A stretch of 64,000 nucleotides of DNA, from assembly GCF_001659605.2 (NCBI RefSeq), contig NC_035164.2:19686000-19749999 (forward strand). The letters run 5' to 3'. The position numbers were made by a program, and so were the translations under genes. Position 1 is the first letter of the stretch. The number at the start of each line of letters is the position of its first letter. Below the pieces are notes generated by a model that saw nothing but the letters and a program-made list of their open reading frames with translations, had not been told where the DNA came from and ran no database searches. Below are positions 45,571-57,204 of the stretch, piece by piece. This DNA comes from Manihot esculenta. Lineage: Eukaryota > Streptophyta > Magnoliopsida > Malpighiales > Euphorbiaceae.

Positions 45571-47860
45571 TGTAATACCCGGCTAGACTCCGGTATCAGA
45601 ATTCCTACCGTCCGGTGGAATCTCGGATGTCGGAAACCTCTAGAAGGGTAAAAGCATGTTTTTATAAAATGTTTTAATGTATCTTATGGTTTTAAGCAAA
45701 AAGGAAATTGAGTTTTAAATGAAAAAGACTAAGGAGACATTTCGAGGTTCGACCGTCGAACGTGGGATGGTTTAGGGGGGCAAGTTAGGCTTTCGAAAGT
45801 TTCAAAGATTCAGCCGACGAACCTCATGTTCGGCCGCCGAACTTGCATGAATATTGGAGGCACTGTAGGCTGCCGAAAGGTGGTCTGCCAGCCCCTATAT
45901 AAGAGCTCCATGGCCGAAACGGGCGAGTTTTCTCCCCATTTTCGGCCACGGTGAGTTCTTGATCTCCCATGGTTCGTTTTTGATGTTTTTCCTCCAATAT
46001 TTCACGTTTTAACAAGCTTTATGTTGATTTGAAGATATTTGAACAAAAGAGCGAGTTTTGGAAGCTTGGAGACCAAAGAGTCAAGATCTCTCCCATCTCC
46101 AAGTTGGATCGTCTCTCCTCTCGTTCTTCAAGAGGTAAGAGTAGATCCATGGTTCCTTTAATGTTTTAAGTAAGTTTTATGAAGTTTCTTGGGGTAGAAA
46201 TGCATGTGTAGGTTTATGTGGAGTTTATGGGTTTATTGTACGTTTATGGACAATGTATGTTGGATATGCATGTTTGATTGTTGTAGTTAGGGTTTAGGAT
46301 GGTTTGAAGCCCCTAGGAGCATGTATGCTTGAGTATGCATGTTGTAGAATAGGAAAATGCATGATGGAATGAGTTGGGAGGCGTTTATGCATGTTGAGCT
46401 GAGTTTCTGCCCTTTTGGGAAGAACTCAGGTTTGGCAGCCGAAGGCTCTTTTGGCCGCCGAACCTGCCTTTGGTAGCATGTATCGGCTACCGAACCCTGC
46501 CCCTGAAAGAGGACTTTCAGCTCTGGAAGGGAGTTTTGGCCGTCGAAGGTGCCGCCGAACATGCATGAGTTTCGTCTCTGGAGGGAACCTTCGGCCGCCG
46601 AAAGTGCCGCCGAAGGTGCATGACTTTCGGCTCTGAAGGGCCTTTCGGCCGCCGAACCTGCCGCCGAAAGTGCCCTATTCAGCCCTCCTTTGCATGATTT
46701 ATGTGATTTTTTTAAGGTGTTTTAGGGGGTTTTTGGGGGAGTATTTTAGAGTTATGTTTATGTATGTTAGGTCCCTCATTTGAGTCCACCTGTGTAGGTT
46801 CGGACCCGAGGAATCGAGGACCCCAACAGTGAGTTCAGCTGCTTCTGAGTCTGTTAGAGCTTCAGCCAGAGGTGAGTGGAATATCTTATTTCAATTCAAA
46901 GTAAATAAATAAATTCTGAGCATGATACACGCATCACAATTGCCATGAGATATAGTAGGGTGTTTGCATTAGAATTCACGAATATGTTGCATTGCATAAT
47001 ATGTTGTTGATGTGGGTGAATGTTGGATGATCCTTTAGCCGCACTACGTTATGATATGATGTGATACGGTATGGAAGACCAGTGAGGCCCATTCTACGCC
47101 CCTGGCACTATGTAAGAGAAAGACTAGTGAGGCCCATTCTACGCCCCTGGCATATTGGAATGTTATGTTATGAATATAATGTAAGAGAAAGACCAGTGAG
47201 GCCCAGTCTACGCCCCTGGCACTATTGGAATGAGTAGTGGGCTATTGGTGACAAGTTCACCCTTGATGTGGATTGTTTGTGATATGTTGCATTCCATGAA
47301 AGCATGAAATTTAAATTGAATGTTTAATTATTCTGCTCACTGGGCTTTATAGCTCACCCCTCTCCCTTAACTCCCAGGTTTGCAGGTACAGGGTAGGCCA
47401 GGAGGTCAGCAGGAGTAGAGTTATGTTATTGTAATAGCTAGATGTGGACATGGATATGATGTAATGTAAAAGTATGATATAGAAATGTTATATAATGATG
47501 CTTATGAAAGTTTAGAGTTGTGCTTGACCATAATATTATGTTAATCCCTTTCTAGTACATGATCTTAATATTTATTGATGATTATTGTAAACCCAAACTT
47601 AATTTATGTTATGTCACCCCATTGGAGCATTGATGAGGACTCCAAGGTGGGGTTAATGTTTATGTTTATGAATAGTACATGCACAGGTTGAGTTTGGTGA
47701 TTGAATGGAAAGAAAAGTTCAAAATTTTTATGTATGTTGTTGATCATGTATGGGATTAAACAGGTTCACAGGTTGAATGTTTGGCTTGCTACGGGTCCTG
47801 GCAGTCTTAAGCCGACCTAGATCCTGGCGCCGGTAGCGGTCCGATTTTCGGGTCGCTACA
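45571..47860 (+). repeat. LTR3 of X, recombinant LTR at an inversion breakpoint
   Basis: The head differs from LTR1 and LTR2 but matches X2 (60956-63235, opposite strand) closely up to about 47450; beyond that the tail is type B like LTR2, whereas X2's tail is type A like LTR1. It is followed by gypsy G (minus strand), not by copia C as the left flank of X predicts. Repeats ACCAGTGAGGCCCATTCTACG occur three times at about 47078-47222. Confidence 0.88.
45896..45903 (+). promoter_or_regulatory. TATA box of LTR3
   Basis: TATATAAG, 325 bp into the LTR after CAGCCCC. X2 has the same box on the minus strand at 62887-62894. Confidence 0.6.
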
Positions 47861-49106
47861 ACAAACTTCGACCCTAGTAAGTAATGTCTCCACATTCTTA
47901 GACAATGAATCACTGCTAACAACTCCTTCTCTTGAGCTGTGTATCGAACTTCCGCCTCCTTCAACTTTCGGCTCTCAAATGCTACCGGATGTCCTTCTTG
48001 CATGAGTACTCCCCCTAGTGCCATGTTGGAAGCATCTGTCTGCACCTCAAAAGGTTTGCTCATATCGGGAAGAGCTAATACTGGTTCGGCCATCATCGCG
48101 TTTTTCACCTCATCAAAAGCTGCTTGGCACTCGTTCGTCCACTGCCACTTGTTTCCCTTCTTTAGGAGCTCTGTGAGGGGGCACACTTTTTGGGAATATG
48201 CCTTCACAAATCGCCTGTAATAGTTTGCCAACCCCAAGAAGGATCTCAACTCTGTTACACCCCGGGGTACTTCCAATCTCGAATGGCTTTTACCTTACCC
48301 TGATCCATGCTTATTTTCCCCTGCTCGACCACATGACCCAAGAATTTAATTCTAGTTTGAGCAAACACACATTTCTCTTTCTTCATGAAGAGCTTATTCT
48401 CCCTTAATTTCTCGAATACCAAACTAAGATGTTCCCTGTGTTCTTTCAGCGAAGAGCTATATACCACAATATCATCAAGATAGACCACCACAAATTTATC
48501 AAGATATTCGTGAAAAACCTGGTTCATCAAAGTGCAAAAAGTAGCATGAGCATTTGTTAGTCCAAAAGGCATGACTAGAAACTCAAAAGCACCATACCGT
48601 GTTACACATGTTGTTTTGGGCTCGTCCCCCTCTTTAATTCGAACCTGATGATACCCTGATCGAAGATCAAACTTGGTAAAGAACTTTGCCTGACCCAACT
48701 GGTCGAACAAATCTGCTATCAAGGGGATAGGATACTTATTACGCACTGTCACCTTATTCAGAGCCCGATAATCCACACACAACCTTAGACTTCCGTCTTG
48801 TTTCTTTTGAAAAAGCACAGGAGCCCCAAAGGGCACTTTTGCTGGTCGTATAAACCCAGCTTCTAGTAACTCATCCAACTGTTTTCTCAATTCTGCCAGT
48901 TCTGGGGGTGCCATCTGGTAAGGCACTTTCGCTGGAGCCCTTGTGCCCGATAACAACTCTATTTCGTGATCAATACTTCGACGAGGTGGCAGAACAGACG
49001 GTAACTTTTCTGGCATAACATCTTTGTATCTCAGCATCACGTCCCTGATCTCAAGGGGGTATGTAGACACCTCCCCCTCTTTCTTCATAATTGGAACCAC
49101 CACAAT
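47861..49106 (-). pseudogene. pol: Gypsy G, RT and first part of RNase H
   Basis: The minus strand encodes an RT starting after [11 protein letters not shown], with the [13 protein letters not shown] and [12 protein letters not shown] segments, [13 protein letters not shown] with the catalytic Asp pair, FLGHVV and [11 protein letters not shown], then RNase H beginning FEVQTDAS and stopping at HYLLGSKF. A frameshift lies near 48265. This is a gypsy lineage different from the Tekay-type copies, resembling the Reina/Galadriel-type chromoviruses; lineage is by eye. The frame resumes at 63236 on the plus strand. Confidence 0.88.
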
Positions 49107-49600
49107 TTAGCATCATCAACCAAGTACAAGGGTAATATCAACAGCTTGTCCTCCTCGAACTCTCGCTTGGTAACTCTAAAGAACAATTCCATGTCAAAAA
49201 GAAAATTGTCTACTTCTTTTGCATCCCTTGCTCCGCCAAAAGCTTTCGGCTCCGGGACCTTTATCCTCTCTGCCCCACAAGTTTTCATGTCATTGCTCCC
49301 CGTAACTTTCATAATCGTGTTCACCCTTGCATCAAGCTCTTCCAGTTTACCTTGGAACGTGTTCATCATCTCTTTGACATTATCATTGATTGTATCGATG
49401 GTCTCTTTAGCACCATCTCTAATCTCTTCGACAACCCCTACCAAAGAGGTATGAGCATCAGAAATAGATTTGAGGCTTTCCATTATGCCTCCCACTTGAG
49501 AGGCCACTGCCTCCCATTCTGTCATTTTGGACTCCAGATCACCCCACCGGGTGTCCTTCGCTTGCAAAGGGTTTTGGTGGCTGATAGCGGTTGTCGAAGC
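49107..49600 (-). pseudogene. gag: Gypsy G, Gag fragment fused to RT by deletion
   Basis: The minus strand encodes a coiled, acidic segment (MESLKSISDAHTSLVGVVEE) and a Gag capsid start with VPEPKAFGGARDAKEVDNFL and DDAKLWW. Directly after DDAKLWW the sequence jumps to the region before RT (VPIMKKEGE), so the rest of Gag, the zinc knuckle and the protease are deleted. The copy cannot be autonomous. Confidence 0.8.
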
Positions 49601-50988
49601 CGTCAAAAATAAACCTATTAAACAATCAACAATTAACTTGTAGATAGTGGCAATAGGGTCGAACCACAGGGATTTGACACTACGGTTTTTCCTAATAATG
49701 ACTTGGACAAGTAAATAACAAGAAATTAAAAGAGAGGGGTTTTGTTTTGAAGATGTACTAAAGCTAATTAACAATAGAAAGCAAATAATTTAAAGATGAG
49801 TAAATCAATAAGAGAAAAGCTTCTAGTTGAAGTATGGATCTATTTTAGATTATTTAGAATTGATCATTGATTCTTTAACACTCCTATTTATTTCAATAAA
49901 TTAGTTTAGGATGTGGAAGACGCTTCTCACAATCCAAATCCTTCCTTAGTTCTAGTTTGATTAGGAAACGTTCACTAATCAAACACTAGTTAACAAGTTG
50001 CCAAGGAACGTCCTTGGGGCTTTTAGCATCGAACAACTGTTAACTGCATTAAGACTTAGAGAAACCTAATTCTAACCTTGCCAACCGCGTGGTCAAGTTT
50101 AGATTATGCAACTTGATTAAATGTGTGTTCAAATAATCTAAGCAATTACGGACCTAAATTATTCAAACAATTGTTACTCAAGCAATTAAAAGCAATAGGC
50201 CTAAATTGATTCTAAAAGCAAAGCAACAATTATAGAAAGATCAAATTGCATAAATATTGAAAATAAATAGAAGTTTAACAATGGAGATTTAAATCTCCCA
50301 ATTCATCACAAATCTGAATTTTCCAACTTCAACTAGAAAAGAAAAGTGTTTAGCCACTCATGGTGGACAAAAATACACAAAAGAATGAAGAAAGGAAGAG
50401 GAGAGGAGTCTGCTGGATTTCTGCAGGTTCGCCGAGAATGGCAGATGAAGAAGAGATGCCCCTTGCTGGTTTGGAGGCTGCCCTTTTATAACTGAAGAAT
50501 TCCATCCTTCTAGGGTTTTGAAATCCCTTTTTAATTTGGCTTGTGATTCCTCTTTTAATGTTGAATTTAATTGCAACTGGAATTCCTTAGGTGAGAAACT
50601 CGTTCGTGGCTCTTGGAATTGTGTTGGTAGTGATTGAGTTGGATTTGGACTTCTGAAAATTCGAAATTCGGTTTCTTGCTGTTTTCCTACCTCTGCTGTC
50701 AATTTCTGCTGTCAAGGTGATTTGGGTAGATCATTTGCTCGATCTGCCCCAATCGCTCTCTGGGATTCAGTCCAGTTTCTGTCTCTGTATCTGCGAGTGA
50801 TTTGGCCAGTTTCTGCGAGTGATTTGGCCAAATCACTCTGACCCAATCACTTTTCCAGCTTTTTCTTCACTTTTTCTCCAACTTTCCAATTTCTTCCTTT
50901 TCTGTAAAAACATAACAAAAACACAAATTAAGCTAGAAAAATGTGTAAATAAACAGTAATAAATATAATAAAAATGTGGCTAAATTAT
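49601..50988. mobile_element. 1,388-bp insertion of unknown class in gypsy G gag
   Basis: Gag codons before and after this stretch join as ...TCGAAGCTTGATC..., with at most a 2-bp duplication (GC). The insert starts CGTCAAAAATAAACC and ends GGCTAAATTAT. It has no terminal inverted repeats and no coding frame, is AT-rich, and contains a tandem TGCGAGTGATTTGGCC-type duplication near 50785-50835. I do not recognise its class. Confidence 0.6.
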
Positions 50989-51212
50989 GCTTGATCAGTG
51001 GCCTCAAGCTCTATTGGCCCACCCTCACCTCTAGGCGATTTAGCCCTCTTAGCCAATCGCCGTTCATTTTCTTTCTCTAGCGCCTCAATGCGCTTATAAG
51101 CATAATCAAATTCCAATACCATCCCCTCTTGGGTGGCATAGTCACTCAATAGAGCAACAATGTTCTCAACCCTTCTCTCAATGGCATCGATGCGTGTGGT
51201 AGATTTTTTCAT
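50989..51212 (-). pseudogene. gag: Gypsy G, Gag N-terminus
   Basis: ATG at 51212 (minus), MKKSTTRIDAIERRVENIV..., a helical, charged start typical of chromovirus Gag, with EKENERRLAKRAK. Cut after about 72 codons by the insertion at 49601-50988. The primer binding site lies 28 bp upstream, which supports this start. Confidence 0.75.
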
Positions 51213-51239
51213 ACCTCCACACTATTCTCGATCGTTTTG

Positions 51240-51251
51240 GCTCTGATACCA
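51240..51251 (-). other. Primer binding site of gypsy G
   Basis: Minus-strand TGGTATCAGAGC, two bases from the LTR end. Confidence 0.88.
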
Positions 51252-51253
51252 AT

Positions 51254-51742
51254 TGTCACGGTTTCAGATTTTGACACTGGCCTGGAACCGTGTGGCACTT
51301 GGTTTGAACTCTTTTCAAGCCAAGTCAGCCAAGCTCTCTACGCGTTCACCTGGACAAAGGAACGTAAAGGTTAGGACCTCCTGCCCCATTCTCGTAAAAA
51401 CGGGAAATACCACAGTTATCATATGAAAATATCATGATCAGATAATTATAGCAACACAAGCACATCAACAAGCAACCAAGCCCTGAGATTTATTGAATGG
51501 GCTACTTATTTTATTCCAGGGGCAAAATAGTCATTACGCAATCATATCAACGATCCATTCCCAGCTTGCAGACAGGGGGGAACGCCTGCAAGAAGAGAAG
51601 GCACAAACCAGGGACTCAACAAGCCTACGGTGGCTAGTCGGGCCCAGCCCTTGCTGGTGGCCAACTAGTCACTCCCCCCTAAAGAGTCTTAAGAACAAGT
51701 AGAAGTATGGTGGGAGGAGACATCAATATGTCTGAGATGACA
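51254..51742 (-). repeat. 5' LTR of gypsy G
   Basis: A 489-bp LTR on the minus strand, TGTCATCTCAGAC to CCGTGACA, with 5-bp terminal inverted repeats TGTCA/TGACA. Its outer edge abuts AAGGGGGGG (minus strand, 51743-51751). The 3' LTR lies beyond the window. Confidence 0.75.
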
Positions 51743-53120
51743 CCCCCCCTTAATAAATAAATAAAAAGGAATTACAAGAAACTGACACGGCTCTTTTCTT
51801 ACTACTAATTTCTACTAATTTATCCCATCATTATTTCCTGAAAATTCTAATATTGAAAAATTACAGTTTTGGTCCCTGAAACTCTATGACCCTGACAAGT
51901 AGCTTGTAGCATGAGTAGCTTGTAGCGGTACTTGAATGCTCTAAGGCATGACCTTGAACATCCTAACACAACAATGAGAGGAAAGCATCGCAGTATAAAT
52001 TAACTAGCCTTAGTTAAATGCACTGTTAGGGATAAAGCAAGGGCCTTTCTAACCAAAGGAGAAGGACAACATACCCTCTTAGCCAAACCATCCATAACTC
52101 GGCTTAAAGCATACCTTATAAGATTTGCCGCAACACAAAAAGGGGCATATGCTAGGACTAGGCAACATCACAATTCACCTTATACCATCCCATCGACGAA
52201 AGGAGCTAACTATGATCATGCTGAAGAGTTCTTGCAGCTTGAGAAGGTAAACAAAGTAGAATAGAAGGATTATACCCAACCAATGTCCACACATGAATGC
52301 TTAATATGCAGAATAGTAGTAGACGGATAAAGCTTCTGCAAATCAAATACTCCTTCGTTGCATTCTTTCTAAATATGCAACCAAGAATAGCCAACTGTAT
52401 TAAGAGTCTTTGATGGAAATGAATTATGATTACATTGCTCGACAAGAACAGACACCACATATTAAAGGACAGAAAAGCTAACCTATGATGATTTATATGT
52501 ACAGGAGCTAGAGAACCAAGAGACTCGAGCTTGTGCACACCAAAAAAAAGGTGTGTTCCATTGTTTCCTAATCATCATGACAAATGGGATAAGAAGCCTT
52601 AGTCTTAATAACTTTACCTATGAGATTACTTTTAACTACTAATATTGCACGCCAAAGAAAAACCTTAACCTTTAGCTGAATATGTAGTCTTCAGAGTTGT
52701 TTCCATGTTGACAGTACAATGACATAAGAGGTGGATGGCCGAGAAATCAAATTGTTCCAAAATGGTTTAAACAATAAGAAGTAGCATGACTTGATAGTAT
52801 ATTTGCTTAAAAACTCATAATTCCAAACAAGATCATGGTTACAGCCCTTAAGTGCCACATGAATCAATAAAATCAATGAAGCCTGATCATAAGGGAATAA
52901 GGAAGTAACCAAACCATATTGCCACTCCAAAGTGCCATGGTCGCTCAAATCTATCACAAGATTGATACTTGAAGAACAATAAAAAGATTTATCAAAGTGG
53001 AAATTATCAATGTGGAAACTATCCAGAAACAGAAGCCATAAATCTTCCTAAATAAGAGTGTCATGCCCATCGCTACCTCTAGCTTTAGCAGATTCCTTGT
53101 TAATAGTATACCCTACAGCC
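51743..53120 (-). pseudogene. LINE 3' region: RT zinc-binding and RNase H domains
   Basis: On the minus strand, LVWNYEFLSKYTIKSCYFLL (about 52800-52860) and KVKVFLWRA followed by PICHDD (about 52575-52672) match the zinc-binding domain that follows plant LINE reverse transcriptases. KECNE...LQKLYPSTTILHIKHS lies further on, and WYKVNCDVA (about 52165-52190) is the start of a plant LINE RNase H. Many stops and frameshifts. The RT itself is absent. It probably ends near the T/A-rich 51760. No target duplication identified. Confidence 0.7.
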
Positions 53121-53340
53121 AATCTGTTGGTTATAGTTGAATATTATTATTGATGTATTTTAAGTATCTAAATATAATTTTATAAAGTCAATTATTTATC
53201 TTTAGTGTTAATTTAATTGAACTTTGAGTAAAGATAAAATCTATGAGACTATATTACTGTGCGAAGGAAATTATAATATGGTTATAATTGTGAGATTCTT
53301 ATTGCATTTAAGTAATATCCCCAAATATTCCGATATTCTT
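53121..53340. other. AT-rich non-coding stretch between LINE and copia C
   Basis: No coding frame recognised. It occupies the place where C's leader and early gag should be. No match to C's presumed LTR (13684-13892) was seen, so C seems truncated at its 5' end. Confidence 0.4.
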
Positions 53341-53523
53341 ATCATGATTGGACATTTTTAGAAAGGTTTTCACAGGGAGACATTTTCAGAATTTCAGATC
53401 TGCAGGAAGAAATATATGCCTTCAAACAAGGTGATTGTATTGTCACTGAATATTTAACAGAACTCAAGATACTATATGATGAGTTAATGAATTTCAGACC
53501 TATACCTGTTTGCACATGTACTG
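53341..53523 (+). pseudogene. Copia element C, Gag fragment
   Basis: Plus strand; encodes LERFSQGDIFRISDLQEEIY and LTELKILYDELMNFRP, the central helices of the copia UBN2-type Gag domain. Cut by a solo LTR within the cysteine-rich CTCTDPCAC segment, at TACTG. Confidence 0.82.
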
Positions 53524-55800
53524 TGTAACGACCCGAAAATCGGACCGCTACCGGCGCTAGGATCCAGATCGGCTTAAGGCCGCCGGGACCCGTAGCAAGC
53601 CTGACATGTAACCTGTAAACCTGTTCAATCCCATACATGATCAACAATCATACGTAAAAATTAAAAACTTTTCTGGCATTCATTCCTCATACGCCAAACT
53701 CAACCTGTGCATGCACTAAACATAGCCATAATCATAAACTTGACCCCTCTGTGGGATCTCATCAATGCCCCAATGGGCGATACATCATAAGTTGAGTTGG
53801 TTAAACATAAACATCAATAGACATTAAGATCATGTATCAACAAGGGATTACAATGAACTATGGTCCAGCACACTTCTAAACCTCAATATCATTATACATA
53901 ACATAACTATCTAACTTTACATCATTATACAATTTACCATGTCCACTATCTATCTATTACAAACATAAGACTTTACTCTTCTTGACTTCTCTGTCTAGCC
54001 CGTACCTGCAATCCTGGGGGATTAGGGAAAAGGGGTGAGCTACTAGAGCCCAGTGAGCAGAATAATAGAAAACAATATTTAAAATCTCATGCCATCATGT
54101 AATGCAACACATCACAACTAATCACATCTCGGATGGTATTGTCACCAATAGTCCTCTACATTCCAAAGTGCCGAGACGTAGAATGGGTACAACCGGTCTT
54201 TCTCTTAACATAACATATCATACATACCAATGTGCCAGGGACGTAGAATGGGTACAACCTAGACTTTCTCTTACATAGCGCCAGGGATGTAGAATGGGTA
54301 CAACCTGGACTTCCATACCATATCATGCCGTAGCATCATCATACCATATGAGGACTAAAGGATCATTCAATAACCAATCCACATCAACATCATAAATGCA
54401 ATGCAACATATTCGTGAATTCTAATGCAAACAACCTAATTCATCACATGGCATTCATGATGCATGAACATGCTTAACTGTGTAATTCATTTGCTTTAAAA
54501 ACATAAAGGTTTATTCTACTCACCTCTAGCTAGCTCTGACAAAGACTGATGCAGCTAACTCACTGCTGGGGTCCTCGGTTCCTCGGGTCCGAACCTACAC
54601 AGGTGGACTCAAATGAGGGACCAAACAACTAGAACATAACTCTAAAAACATCCCCCAAAAACTCCCTAAAACACCTCAAAACAATCATGCAAAAACATAC
54701 AAAGGAAGGCAGAACAGGGCAGGTTCGGCGGCACCTTCGGCGGCCGAAAGTCCCTCCAGAGCCGAAACCCAGGCAGGTTCGGCGGCACCTTCGGCGGCCG
54801 AAAGTCCCAGACAGAGACGAAAGTCTCTTTCCGGGGGCAACTTCGGCAGCCGAAAGGCCTGCCTCCCCAACCATGTTCGGCGGCCGAAAGTTCCTTCGGC
54901 TGCCGAACCTGGTTTCTGCCAAAGGGCAGAAACTTGGCTCCTCTATGCACATTTGCCTCCAAAACTTCCAATCATGCATTTAGCTCAACCAAAACATGCA
55001 AATATACATACATTGGCTCCTAGGGGCTTCAAACTAACTTAAACCCCAACTACAACACACAACAACAACACAATCCAACATACATTGCTCAACACATAAC
55101 ATTAACTCAAAAACCTAACTATGAGCTAAACATGCATTCTACCCCATAGATCTTGCATAAAACTTACTTTAAACATGAAATGAGCTTAAGATCGGCTCTT
55201 ACCTCTTAAAGATCGAGAGAGAGACGTCCTAAACTCAGAGGTGGGAGATTTTTGAGTTCTTGAACCTCAAAGCTCCAAAACTTGCTTTAAACTCGAAAAT
55301 CTTCAAAACAAAGCAAAAACTTGTGAAAATCTTGAAAGATTTGAAGGAAAAACTCAAGGATTGGTGAGGAACGGCGAAGAGCTCACCTTGGCCGACAATG
55401 GGGAGAAAAACTCGCCCGTTTTCGGCTAAGGGACCCTTTTATAGTGGCTGGCCAGGCCACGTTCGGGGGCCGAACGTGCCTCCGCATGCATGCCATGTTC
55501 GGCGGCCGAACTTGAGGTTCGGCGGCCGAACCTGGACTTTCCTCAACCTATGCCTTCGGGGGCCTAAGGCACACCCGAAATGCCTGCATGTTCGGCGGCC
55601 GAACTTGAGGTTCGGCGGCCGAACCTGGGTTTTCCTCCAAGGTTGTTTTTATTCAAAAACTCATTTCCTCTTTACTTAAAACCATCAAAAACAATTAAAA
55701 CATTTTATGAAAACATGTTTCTACCCTACTAGAGGCTTCCGACATCCGAGATTCCACCGGACGGTAGGAATTCCGATACCGAGTCTAGCCGGGTATTACA
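53524..55800 (-). mobile_element. Solo LTR (family 2), minus orientation
   Basis: A 2.28-kb LTR, TGTAACGACCC to GGGTATTACA, with TACTG on both sides (53519-53523, 55801-55805). TATAAAAG (minus) at 55436-55443. Three GACGTAGAATGGGTACAACC-type repeats at about 54175-54315 and palindrome clusters at 54720-54910 and 55460-55625. Close to W in its repeat type. Confidence 0.93.
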
Positions 55801-57204
55801 TACTGATCCTTGTGCTTGTGGTGTTGTGGCAAAATTTACTACATATCAGAAGAATGACTATGCAATTCGCCTCCTTAAAGGACTGAATGATAGATTCACT
55901 CATGTTAGATCTCAAATTATGCTTATAGATCATTTGCCTTCCATAAATAAGGTTTTCTCACTACTTGTACAACAAGAGAGACAATTGGATCTTAGTGAAA
56001 ATGTGAAGGTATTTGTTAGTGTAAAGGCATCAAATCTTGAAATACTCTCAAAGAGCAATTAGTTTTAATCAGTCACAGAATAGAAATGCCTTCTACAAAA
56101 ATTCTTCTAGCAATGCAAAGGTGTGCACCTACTGTGGAAAGCATAGGCATACTGTAGATACATGCTATAGAAACACAAATTCCCTCATGGTTTTAAGTTT
56201 AGAAACTCATCTATCAATCAGATTGTAATGCATGATGCTACTAAAAAAGATGAGAGTGTACAATCGTATCGAATGCCGGCAACTGTAAATTCTGGTGGAT
56301 CATGTACTCCTTTTACTCAAGAGCAAATCCAGCAGTTATTAGCTTTAATTCAACCTTCAAATTTAGCAGTTTCACACACCATTAACCAAGTCAGTACTAG
56401 TAATGCTTCTGTCTCAATTCCCACAGGTAATTCAGTGTCATTGTCATGTTTTTCCAAGTCTCATTTTTTGCTCTTAGATACAGGGGCAACAGATCATATT
56501 TGTTTTTCTCTGTCTCCTTTCTCTTCTTACAAAAGAATACACCCTATTCATGTCAAGTTACTAAATGGTGAGCAGCTAATGTCACATTTTTCAGGCACAA
56601 TTAACCTCAATGATGATCTCTGCCTCACAAATGTCCTTTATATTCCTTCATTTTCTTTCAATCTAATCTCAGTCACTAAACTTACTATTGCTCTTAATTG
56701 CTGCTTGGTATTTGGCAACAATTATTATTTCATTCAGGCAATGAAACCCTGGAGGATGATTGGTACAACTAAGGTAGAGGAAGGCCTATATGTGCTGCAT
56801 CAAAAGAGCATTAACCAGGTTTCTCAAGCTGCCAACAGCATTGGTTCTCATCCCTTCTGTGTTTGGCATTACAAATTTGGTCATCCATCTACTTCTAGAC
56901 TCAAAGTTTTGCATTCCAAATGTCCATCTGTACTTGTGGATCATATATCAGATTCCTATGATATATGTCATTTAGCTAAACAAAAGAGAATACCTTTTTC
57001 CTGTTAGCTAATCCCAAACCATTAGACCCTTTGACATTGTACATGTGGACATTTGGGGTCCGGTTTCTACAGTTTCAATAAATAGAGATAAGTATTTCCT
57101 TACTTTGGTGGATGACTACAATAGATATACATGGATATATTTGATGCAAAATAAGTTCGAAGCAAGAAAATTATTGTAGAATTTCATTCAAATGGTGGAG
57201 GTTC
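55801..57204 (+). pseudogene. Copia element C: Gag end, zinc knuckle, protease, integrase start
   Basis: Continues Gag with AIRLLKGLNDRFTHVRSQIM, then a CCHC knuckle (CTYCGKHRHTVDTC, about 56120), protease with LLDTGATDHI (about 56472), the linker LYIPSFSFNLISVTKL, and the integrase zinc region WHYKFGHPS...DICHLAK, where the first Cys of the CxxC is Tyr. After TAG at 57005 the frame goes on through VHVDIWGP and LVDDYNRYTW, the first catalytic Asp and surroundings. Frameshifts near 56050 and 56220. Cut at GGTTC by the next solo LTR. Confidence 0.88.

Larger units (their letters stand above)
14833..47860 (+). mobile_element. Composite Tekay-type element X: LTR1-internal 1-LTR2-internal 2-LTR3
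   Basis: Three family-2 LTRs alternate with two gag-pol regions in one orientation, and the middle LTR is shared: it follows the polypurine tract of internal 1 and precedes the primer binding site of internal 2. Such tandems arise by recombination between LTRs of two elements or chromatids. Both internal regions are decayed and carry nested insertions. The left duplication is TCAAC (14828-14832); the matching right copy is found inverted at 60951-60955. Confidence 0.85.

Noticed and set aside
49601..50988. Helitron
   Set aside because: It does not begin TC or end CTRR in either orientation and is not set between A and T.
51240..51251. tRNA gene fragments at the TGGTATCAGAGC sites
   Set aside because: Only 12 bases match, each directly beside an LTR end; they are primer binding sites.
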